Below, piece after piece: positions 56,492-64,000 of a stretch of DNA of 64,000 bases. The stretch covers positions 186,001 through 250,000 of the forward strand of contig NZ_JAAGWK010000005.1 in NCBI RefSeq assembly GCF_010685995.1. Reading direction: 5' to 3'. A program made the position numbers and the translations under genes. Source of the DNA: Goekera deserti. GTDB taxonomy: Bacteria > Actinomycetota > Actinomycetes > Mycobacteriales > Geodermatophilaceae. The number at the start of each line of letters is the position of its first letter. The stretch's first letter is position 1. Below the pieces are notes generated by a model. The model was not told the DNA's origin. It did not search any database and saw only the letters and a program-made list of their open reading frames with translations.

Positions 56492-56721
56492 TGGCCCCGC
56501 TCCACCCGCAGACGATCCCGCCGGCGCAGCCAGCGCCGGCCGAGCAGCGTGGACACCACGCCCAGCAGCGCCAGCCCGGTCGCCCAGCCCACCAGCTCCG
56601 CCGCGGCGGGGCTCAGCGGGGCACCCAGCAGGCCGCTGACCCACAGCGCGACGCCGTAGCCCACCACGTAGCCCACCAGCACGACGGCCAGCGCGGGCAC
56701 CAGGACGACCAGGACGGACAT
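56482..56721 (-). CDS. Small two-helix membrane protein, antisense between cysD and cysN
   Basis: Protein of 79 residues with two membrane helices (VLVVLVPALAVVLVGYVVGYGVALWVSGLLG and AELVGWATGLALLGVVSTLLG) and a strongly basic C-terminal tail (RRWLRRRDRLRVERGHQK). ATG 56721 has GGGGAGG 5-6 nt upstream, the best Shine-Dalgarno site nearby, and a TACGCT -10 lies at 56754-56749. The stop overlaps the cysD 3' end by 10 nt. An opposite-strand gene inside a cysDN pair is unusual. Function unknown. Confidence 0.65.
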   Translation of the reverse strand: MSVLVVLVPALAVVLVGYVVGYGVALWVSGLLGAPLSPAAAELVGWATGLALLGVVSTLLGRRWLRRRDRLRVERGHQK

Positions 56722-56748
56722 GCGGGCCTCCCCAGGGGCAGCCGCACC

Positions 56749-56754
56749 AGCGTA
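56749..56754 (-). promoter_or_regulatory. -10 element (TACGCT) of the antisense gene
   Basis: Minus strand TACGCT about 28 nt upstream of ATG 56721, giving a ~20-nt leader. It lies just upstream of cysN on the other strand. Confidence 0.4.
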
Positions 56755-56807
56755 GGCGCCCGACCGCGCCCACGGACCGCCGACAGGACACCGGAGGTGG
56801 CCCGCTG

Positions 56808-58145
56808 ATGGCCCCCGTCGACACCGACACCCAGAGCACCCAGCACGCCGGGATCGACCCGCACAGCGCCCTCGCCGAGGCGGCCGCGAAGATCGCAGCA
56901 GCCAGCAAGGACATCGTGCGGATCGCCACCGCCGGGTCCGTCGACGACGGCAAGAGCACCCTGATCGGCCGGCTGCTGTACGACAGCAAGGCCGTCTTCG
57001 AGGACCAGTACGCCGCCATCGAGAAGGCCAGCCGCGGCGACCACGTCGACCTGTCGCTGCTCACCGACGGCCTGCGCGCCGAGCGCGAGCAGGGCATCAC
57101 CATCGACGTGGCGTACCGGTACTTCACCACCCCGCGGCGCACCTTCGTCCTGGCCGACACCCCGGGCCACGTGCAGTACACGCGCAACATGGTCACCGGC
57201 GCCTCCACCGCCGACCTCGCGATCGTGCTGGTCGACGCCCGCAAGGGCATGCTGGAGCAGAGCCGCCGGCACGCCTTCCTGGCCTCGCTGCTGCGGGTGC
57301 CGCACCTGGTGGTGGCGGTGAACAAGATGGACCTCGTCGACTGGTCGCAAGACGTGTTCGAGGCCATCCGCGACGAGTTCACCGCCTTCGCCACCAAGCT
57401 GGAGCTGCCCGACCTGACCGTCGTCCCGGTGTCGGCGCTGAAGGGCGACAACGTGGTCACCCGGTCGGAGAACACGCCCTGGTACGGCGGCGCCTCACTG
57501 CTGCACCACCTGGAGACCGTGCACGTCGCCGGTGACCGGAACCTGGTCGACGCCCGGTTCCCGGTGCAGTACGTCATCCGGCCGCAGAGCGACGCCCACC
57601 ACGACTACCGGGGCTACGCCGGCACCGTGGCCGGTGGCGTGCTGCGCCCCGGTGACGAGGTGCAGGTGCTGCCCAGCGGGCTCACCACGACCATCGCCGC
57701 GATCGACGGACCGTCCGGCCCGGTGGACGCCGCCTTCCCACCGATGGCGGTGACCCTGCGGCTCGCCGACGACCTCGACGTCTCCCGCGGGGACCTGGTC
57801 TGCCGGCCGCAGAACGCCCCGCAGGTCACCCAGGACCTCGACGCGATGGTCAGCTGGATGAGCGAGGAGCCGCTGCGCCCACGGCAGCGGCTGGTGGTCA
57901 AGCACACCACCCGCTCGGTGCGCGCCGTGGTCAAGGAGGTGCTGTACCGGCTGGACGTCAACACGCTGCACCGGGAGGACGGCACTGCCGAGCTGGGGCT
58001 CAACGACATCGGCCGGGTCCGGCTGCGCACCACCCAGCCGCTGTTCGTCGACGACTACCACCGCAACCGGGTGACCGGCCGGTTCATCCTGGTCGACGAG
58101 GCCACCAACGCCACCGTCGGCGCCGGGATGCTCAGCCCCGCTTGA
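56808..58145 (+). CDS. cysN: Sulfate adenylyltransferase GTPase subunit CysN
   Basis: GTPase subunit of ATP sulfurylase, 445 residues. The G1 motif is AGSVDDGKST (43-51), G3 DTPGH, G4 NKMD, and the two beta-barrel domains follow. No APS kinase (CysC) domain is fused, unlike the mycobacterial CysNC, and no cysC is in the window. ATG 56808 has GAGGTG about 8 nt upstream. It is 316 nt away from cysD, the gap being used by the antisense membrane gene. Confidence 0.93.
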   Translation: MAPVDTDTQSTQHAGIDPHSALAEAAAKIAAASKDIVRIATAGSVDDGKSTLIGRLLYDSKAVFEDQYAAIEKASRGDHVDLSLLTDGLRAEREQGITIDVAYRYFTTPRRTFVLADTPGHVQYTRNMVTGASTADLAIVLVDARKGMLEQSRRHAFLASLLRVPHLVVAVNKMDLVDWSQDVFEAIRDEFTAFATKLELPDLTVVPVSALKGDNVVTRSENTPWYGGASLLHHLETVHVAGDRNLVDARFPVQYVIRPQSDAHHDYRGYAGTVAGGVLRPGDEVQVLPSGLTTTIAAIDGPSGPVDAAFPPMAVTLRLADDLDVSRGDLVCRPQNAPQVTQDLDAMVSWMSEEPLRPRQRLVVKHTTRSVRAVVKEVLYRLDVNTLHREDGTAELGLNDIGRVRLRTTQPLFVDDYHRNRVTGRFILVDEATNATVGAGMLSPA

Positions 58146-58274
58146 CCCGCTGTGACGCTATGACCGCGCATGGTCGGGGCACCGGGGTACCCGAGACCGA
58201 GGAACTGCCGACTGGATAGCCTCGACCCTCCATCGTGGCGCCCCGGAGCGGTGGCGCCCGCGTCAGGGGGACAG

Positions 58275-59258
58275 ATGCCAGCGAGCACGACGACGACCCG
58301 TTCGGTACTGCTGGTGGCCGGCGCACTGCTGGCCAGCACCGGTGTGGTGACCCCCGCGCCGGCGGCGCGGGCCGACGCGGACACGTCGGTGGGCTGGCTG
58401 TCCGGGGCCTCCGGCGCCGGCGTGGTGGACGGCGACCTCGCCGCCTGGCGCGGCAGCCCGCTGGAGATCGCCGGCACGTGGGCCGACGACAACCGCTCGA
58501 TGACCGGGCTCTGGGCCCTGCGCCCCGGCGGCGCGCTGGACTCCTGGGCCGGCCCGGTGGACATCGCCATCGGCGCGCTGGGTCCCGGGGAGACCTGGCA
58601 GCAGGCGGCCACCGGCGCCTACGACGCCCGCTGGCGCGAGTCGCTGACCAACCTGCGCACGCTCTGGGGCGAACGCACCTCCACCCTGTACGTGCGGCTG
58701 GCCCACGAGATGAACGGGACCTGGTACCCCTGGTCGGTCCGCGACGGTGACGTCGCCGCCTTCCAGGAGGCCTGGAAGCGGTTCCGGGCGATGCAGCAGG
58801 AGATCGTCCCCGCCGCCCAGCTGGTGTTCTCGGTGAACCGGGAGTCGGCCAACGGCATCGACTGGCGCACCACGTTCCCCGGCGCCGAGTACGTCGACGT
58901 GCTGGGCACCAACGCCTACAACCAGTTCCCGTACGTGGCCTCCGACGCCGACTGGGACGCCTACCTCAACGGCACCGACGCCACCGGTGCGCCCCGGGGG
59001 CTGCAGCAGCACCTCGACTTCGCCCGCAGCGTCGGCCTGCCGCTGGCCGTCTCGGAGTGGTCCGGCAACGCCGACTTCGGCGACTCCCCCGCCTTCGTGG
59101 ACAACCTGCACCGCTGGTTCGCCGCGAACGCCGGCTCCGGCCCCGGGCAGGTGCTGTACGAGGTGCAGTTCAACGTGCCCACGGACAACCGCAAGTGGCT
59201 GCTGGACGCCGACTCCCGGATGCCGGCCGCCGCCGACCGGTACCGCGAGCTCTGGTGA
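58275..59258 (+). CDS. Secreted GH26-like glycoside hydrolase
   Basis: Exported protein of 327 residues. The signal peptide is SVLLVAGALLASTGVVTPAPAARA. A TIM-barrel like that of GH26 beta-mannanases follows, with the acid/base Glu in RLAHEMNGTWYPWSV and the nucleophile Glu in LAVSEWSGNADFG. A cell-wall or plant-mannan substrate is possible, but other beta-glycans cannot be excluded. ATG 58275 has AGGGGG upstream and gives a normal signal peptide; a longer start at 58170 does not. Confidence 0.82.
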   Translation: MPASTTTTRSVLLVAGALLASTGVVTPAPAARADADTSVGWLSGASGAGVVDGDLAAWRGSPLEIAGTWADDNRSMTGLWALRPGGALDSWAGPVDIAIGALGPGETWQQAATGAYDARWRESLTNLRTLWGERTSTLYVRLAHEMNGTWYPWSVRDGDVAAFQEAWKRFRAMQQEIVPAAQLVFSVNRESANGIDWRTTFPGAEYVDVLGTNAYNQFPYVASDADWDAYLNGTDATGAPRGLQQHLDFARSVGLPLAVSEWSGNADFGDSPAFVDNLHRWFAANAGSGPGQVLYEVQFNVPTDNRKWLLDADSRMPAAADRYRELW

Positions 59259-59261
59259 GGA

Positions 59262-59314
59262 CCCCGCTGCGCCCCACCACCTCGCAGGCTCGGCGGCGGG
59301 GCCCTGCAGCGGGG
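59262..59314. terminator. Hairpin region between GH26-like gene and coxM
   Basis: CCCCGCTGC (59262-59270) pairs with GCAGCGGGG (59306-59314) around a GC-rich interior, between two convergent stops. Confidence 0.45.
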
Positions 59315-59331
59315 CCGGGAGAGGAGAGGCG

Positions 59332-60188
59332 CTACGCGGCGACGCTGATGGGGGTGGTGGCGGTCTCCAGCGCGCGGCGGGTGAGCAACCGGGCCAGGTG
59401 CGAGCGGTACTCGGCATCGGCGTGCATGTCCGACGTCGGCGAGGTGCCCTCGGCGGCCAGCGCCGCGGCCTCGGCGATCGAGGCGCCGCCGGCCAGCGCC
59501 TGCTCGGTGGCCGTGGCCCGCAGCACCGTGCCGGCCATGTTCGCCAGCGCGACGCGGGCAGCCCCGCCATCACGGCCGGCCACGGCCGCCGCGGCCACGA
59601 TCGGCCAGTCGTTCTCCCGGCGGGTGAACTTCTCGTAGCCCCAGCCGGCGTCGCCCAGGCGCGGTACCCGGAGCTCGACGATCATCTCGCCGTCGTCCAT
59701 GGCCGTCTCGAAGAAGCCCAGGAAGAACTCGGTGACCGGGACGGTGCGCCGCCCGCCCGGCCCGGCGAGGACGACGTCGCCGCCGAGGGCGAGCAGCGCC
59801 GTGGGCAGGTCCGACGCGGGGTCGCAGTGCGCGACCGTGCCGCCCAGGGTGCCGCGGTGGCGCACCTGCGGGTCGCCCACCCGGCCGGCCACGTGCGGCA
59901 GCAGGCCCACCTCGGCGCGGGCGACGTCGGAGGTCTCCAGCTCGTGGTGCCGGGTGAGTGCGCCGATCGCCACCACGGCATCGGCACCGTCGCCGTCCAC
60001 GCGCACGTAGGACAGCTCCCGGATGCCGCTGATGTCGACCAGCACCGAGGGCACCGCCAGCCGCAGCTTCATGATCGGCAGCAGCGAGTGCCCGCCGGCG
60101 ATCAGCTTCGCGTCCTCGCCGTGCTCGGCCAGCGCGGCCAGCGCCTCCTCCACCGACGAGGCCCGCACGTACTCGAACGGCGCCGGGA

Positions 60189-60192
<4 letters not shown>
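59332..60192 (-). CDS. Molybdenum hydroxylase FAD subunit (CoxM-like)
   Basis: FAD-binding medium subunit of the xanthine oxidase family, 286 residues. The flavin motifs [15 protein letters not shown] and [16 protein letters not shown] are present (the latter is the second FAD loop), as is the C-terminal CO dehydrogenase flavoprotein domain. It carries electrons from the iron-sulfur subunit to the acceptor. GTG 60192 has GGAGG 7 nt upstream and overlaps the small-subunit stop. Confidence 0.88.
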
Positions 60193-60691
<499 letters not shown>

Positions 60692-60692
<1 letters not shown>

Positions 60693-62971
60693 CAGTTCCC
60701 CTCCTGCTGGGCCTGCTGGACCGCGCGCCACACCCGCATCGGCGTGGCGGGCATGTCGATGTGCCGGACGCCCAGGTGGGCGACCGAGTCGACGACGGCG
60801 TTCTGCACCGCCGGGGTGGAGCCGATGGTCCCGGCCTCGCCGATGCCCTTGGCGCCGAGCGGGTTCATGCGGGTCGGGGTGGCCATCTCCACCAGCTCGA
60901 AGTCGGGCAGCTCGGTGGCCGAGACGAACGGGTAGTCGGCCAGCGTCGAGGTCTGCGGGTTGCCGTCGGGGTCGTACAGCACCTCCTCCAGCAGCGCCTG
61001 CGCGACGCCCTGGGCGATGCCGCCGTGCCGCTGACCGTCGGCGAGCAGCGGGTTGACGATCGTGCCGGCGTCGTCGACCGTCACGATCCGCACCACCTGC
61101 GCCTTGCCGGACTCGACGTCGGTCTCCACGACGACCAGGTGCGCGCCGAACGGGAAGGTCGGGGCGGCGGCCGAGAACGTGGTGTGCACCAGCAGCTGCT
61201 CCTCCGCGGCCAGGTCGGCGAACGAGATCCCGGTGCCCGGCGTGCCCCGGACCGCGAGCCCGGCCGCGGCCAGATCGACGACGAGGTCCTCCGGGTTCGC
61301 CTCCAGCAGCTCCGCGGCGCGCTTCTTCGCCAGCGCCACCAGCTCCCCGGCCGCCTGGTGCACCGCGGCGCCGCCCTGCTGAAGGCTGCGCGAGCCCATC
61401 GTGCCGCCGCCCCGGGGCACCCGGTCGGTGTCGCCGTGCAGCACGGTGATCTTCTCCACCGGGATGCCCAGCTGGTCGCTGGCGATCATCGCCCAGGTGG
61501 TGGCGTGCCCCTGGCCGTGCGGTGAGGTGCCGGTGAGCACCGTGGCGGTGCCGTCGGCGTGCACCTCCAGCTCGGCCTCCTCGACGGTGCCGAAGCCGGT
61601 GTTCGCGCCGGTGATCTCCACGTAGCAGGCCATGCCGATGCCCAGCTGCCGCACGTCACCGCGCGCGCGGCAGGCCGCCTGCTCGGCGCGCAGCTGCTCG
61701 TAGCCGGCGGCCGCGAGCACCCGGTCCAGCGCCGCGGTGTAGTCCCCGGAGTCGTAGACCGCGCCCGTCGCGGTGGTGAACGGGGTGTCGAAGGCCGGCA
61801 CCAGGTTCTTCCGCCGCACGTCGGCCGGGTCCATGCCGATCTCGGCGGCGAACAGGTCCACCGCCCGCTCGACGGCGGCGGTGGCCTCCGGCCGGCCGGC
61901 GCCGCGGTAGGCGCCGATGGAGGTGGTGCTCGTGGCCAGGGCGCGGGCCCGGGCGTGCACCCGGGGGAAGGCATAGGTGCCGGGGGCCATGAGCATCGTC
62001 AGCCCGGGCAGCACCGGCCCGAAGCGCGGGTAGGCCCCGGAGTCCTGGTCGATCTCCAGGCTGTAGGCGGTGATCGTGCCGTCCCGGCTGCCGCCGACGG
62101 TGACGACCTGGTCCTGGGCGCGGCCGTGCACCATGCCCAGCAGGTTCTCCGAGCGGCTCTCGCTCCAGCGCACCGCCCGGCCCACGTGCTGGGCCAGCCA
62201 CACCACCAGCGCGAACTCCGGGTCCGCGCCGATCTTGGCGCCGAACCCACCGCCGACGTCCGGGGTGACCAGGTGCACCAGCGCGGGGTCCAGGCCCAGC
62301 CACCCGGCGATCTGCCCCTTGGCCTGCTGCGCGCCCTGGTTGGAGCAGAACACGGTGACCCGGCCGTCCTCACCCCACACCGCGGAGGCCGCCCGGGTCT
62401 CCAGCGGCACCGGGGCCACCCGCTGGTTCACCACCCGCTGGGTGACGACGACCTCGCAGCCGTCGAAGAGGTCCTCCGGCGCCGGCCCGCCGAGGGCGGC
62501 GACGACGTTGGTGCCCGCCTCGGGGAACAGCAGCACGTCGTCCCGGGCGGCGGCCTCGGTGCCGATCACGGCGGGCAGCGGGTCGATGTCCACGACGACC
62601 AGCTCGGCGGCGTCCTCGCCCTGGTAGCGCTCCTCGGTGAGCACCACGGCGACCATGTCACCGACGAAGCGCACGGTGTCCGCGGCCAGCCAGGGCCGGG
62701 TCATCGCCTGGTTGACGTTCGGCGCCCCGGCCGGCAGCGGGTCGAGCCCGGTCAGGTCGGCGGCGGTGACCACCGCGACGACGCCCGGCGCCTCGAGCGC
62801 GGCGGAGGTGTCCACCGACAGCACCTGCCCGTGCGCCACCGTCGAGCGGACGATGGTGGCGTGCAGCGCCCCGGCCAGCCGCGGGTCGGCCAGGTCGTCG
62901 GTGTAGACGGCGCCGCGGGTGAGGAACAGCGGGTCCTCGGTGCGGACGACACGCGTGCCCAGGATGCTCAT
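60692..62971 (-). CDS. Molybdenum hydroxylase large subunit, form II CoxL type
   Basis: Molybdopterin-binding subunit of 759 residues. The active-site loop is AYRGAGR (354-360), the form II signature; form I CO dehydrogenases have AYxCSFR instead. [23 protein letters not shown] and GIGEAGTIG (with the catalytic Glu) are also present. The substrate is therefore more likely an organic compound or unknown than CO. Gene order is L-S-M, not the M-S-L of classic cox. AAGGA lies 6 nt before ATG 62971. No maturation genes are seen. Confidence 0.9.
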
Positions 62972-63076
62972 GCGGTTCCTTCTCTCAGCACGGAGGGGAC
63001 GCCCCGCACTCTCCCAGACCGGTGTGACGCCCGGCACCCTGCCAGGTGGCCCACCGCGCTGTGGTCTCCTCGTGGG

Positions 63077-64000
63077 ATGACCACAGCCGGCCAGGCGCCT
63101 CCCGTTGCGCCGGCGACGTCCCCCGCGCACCGCACCCGGGCGGCGACGGCGCTGCTGGTGGCCGCCATCGTGCTGGTCGCCCTCAACCAGCGCCCGGCCG
63201 TGGTCGCCGTCGCCCCGCTGCTAGGCGACCTCCGCGCCGACACCGGGCTGTCCAGCGCGCTGGCGGGGCTGCTCACCACCCTGCCGGTGCTCTGCTTCGG
63301 CGCCTTCGCCCCGGTGGCGCCCCGGCTGGCCCGTCGGGTCGGGCTGGAGACGGCGGTCGCGGCCTCGCTGCTGCTGCTCGCCGCCGGCATCGCGCTGCGG
63401 CTGGTGCACCCGGTGGTCGCGCTCTACGCCGGCAGCCTGGTGGCCGGTGCGGCCATCGCGATCGCGAACGTGCTGATGCCCGCCTACGTCAAGCGTGAGT
63501 TCCTGCGGCCCGGGGCGGTGATGGGCCTGTACTCGGCCTCGCTGAACGTGGGCGCCGCCGCGGCCGCGGCCGTCACCGTGCCGGTCGCCGACGCCCTCGG
63601 GCTGGACTGGCGGGCGGCGCTGGCGTCCTGGCTGGTGCTGGCCGTGCTGGCCACCGCGCTGTGGCTGCCGGTCGCCGGCACCGGCCGCTCCCGCCGGGGT
63701 GCCGGCCCGGACACCGGCGCCGGCTCGTGGAGCCTGCTGCGGCAGCCGCTGGCCCGGCAGGTGACGGCGTTCCTGGGCATGCAGAGCGTGCAGTTCTACT
63801 CGATCGCGGCCTGGCTGCCGACGCTGCTGGCCGACGCCGGGGTGCCCCGCGGCGAGGGCGGGCTGCTGCTGGGCCTGTCCAACGTCGCCGGCGCGGCCGG
63901 TGCCCTGGTCGCGCCGGCGCTCGCCGGGCGGATGCGGGTGCAGCGGCCGCTGGTGGTCGCCGTCCTGGGCGCCTACGTCGTCGGGCTGGGCGGGCTGCTG
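63077..64000 (+). CDS. MFS transporter (CynX/NimT-like), C-terminus beyond window
   Basis: The visible 308 residues show nine or more membrane helices of the major facilitator superfamily. LNQRPAVVAVAPLLGDLRADTGLSSALAGLLTTLPVL resembles the CynX/NimT group, which exports cyanate, nitroimidazoles or aromatic compounds. Its substrate is unknown. ATG 63077 is the first start; no clear Shine-Dalgarno is visible. It diverges from the molybdenum hydroxylase operon, 105 nt apart, so a shared function is possible. Confidence 0.82.
   Translation, partial: MTTAGQAPPVAPATSPAHRTRAATALLVAAIVLVALNQRPAVVAVAPLLGDLRADTGLSSALAGLLTTLPVLCFGAFAPVAPRLARRVGLETAVAASLLLLAAGIALRLVHPVVALYAGSLVAGAAIAIANVLMPAYVKREFLRPGAVMGLYSASLNVGAAAAAAVTVPVADALGLDWRAALASWLVLAVLATALWLPVAGTGRSRRGAGPDTGAGSWSLLRQPLARQVTAFLGMQSVQFYSIAAWLPTLLADAGVPRGEGGLLLGLSNVAGAAGALVAPALAGRMRVQRPLVVAVLGAYVVGLGGLL

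Overview
The window is very GC-rich and dense with genes. It uses many GTG starts and a few TTG starts. It carries actinobacterial marker genes: mycothiol synthesis (mshA at the left edge, mshD near 32.5 kb), an HbhA-like protein with its XRE regulator, GlnR, an LmeA-type lipid-binding protein, RsiG/AmfC, and several families found mainly in this phylum. I place it in a high-GC actinobacterium, most likely Geodermatophilaceae-like (Blastococcus, Geodermatophilus, Modestobacter). That genus-level guess is inference. I see no rRNA, tRNA, CRISPR array, insertion sequence, integrase or phage gene. It looks like core chromosome.

Layout. 0-4.5 kb: mshA (partial), a short-chain dehydrogenase, murB, a methyltransferase and a Nudix hydrolase. 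4.5-9.3 kb: a secreted lipase behind several palindromes, a spermidine-synthase-like protein, a PspC protein, and the XRE regulator / hbhA / DUF2516 cluster. 9.3-13.5 kb: asparaginase, then a leftward, translationally coupled operon fur-ygfZ-BKACE-rsiG. 13.5-19.6 kb: a complete ribose operon (rbsR-A-C-B-K-D) with twin LacI-type operators on its promoter. 19.6-23.4 kb: pabC, nhaA behind a structured leader RNA, a tiny leader ORF and two unknown genes. 23.5-28 kb: a DUF885 peptidase-like protein, a nitrobindin-like protein with a 41-residue partner, a DUF4184 membrane protein and a PCD-VOC fusion. 27.7-33.5 kb: a sulfur block (Cys-rich leader peptide, DUF4395, sseA, sseC), thiX, lmeA, glnR and mshD. 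33.5-40 kb: PPK2, a glycosyltransferase, a degenerate acyltransferase, and a Tat-exported PHP protein with two unknown partners. 40-44.4 kb: pstSCAB behind a Pho box. 44.4-50.1 kb: a giant Pro-rich LCP-type protein, a 14-residue-repeat protein, DUF2795 and DUF2945 proteins. 50.5-59.3 kb: siderophore-interacting protein, a two-component pair, a thioesterase, cysQ-cysD-cysN (with an opposite-strand gene between cysD and cysN) and a GH26-like enzyme. 59.3-64 kb: a form II molybdenum hydroxylase (large, small and medium subunits) and a truncated MFS exporter.

Two features run through the window. First, many genes lack a Shine-Dalgarno site. They start 6-8 nt after a -10 element of the form TA(G/C)(G/C)(G/C)T, which is the architecture of leaderless transcripts. 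Second, operon genes very often overlap by 4 nt (ATGA or GTGA). I used this pattern to choose starts, and it points to a CTG start for mshD. From memory, two stretches match Mycobacterium tuberculosis gene order: Rv0474-Rv0486 (hbhA to mshA) and Rv0812-Rv0820 (pabC to the pst genes). All functional calls rest on motifs and context read by eye. No database search was run.
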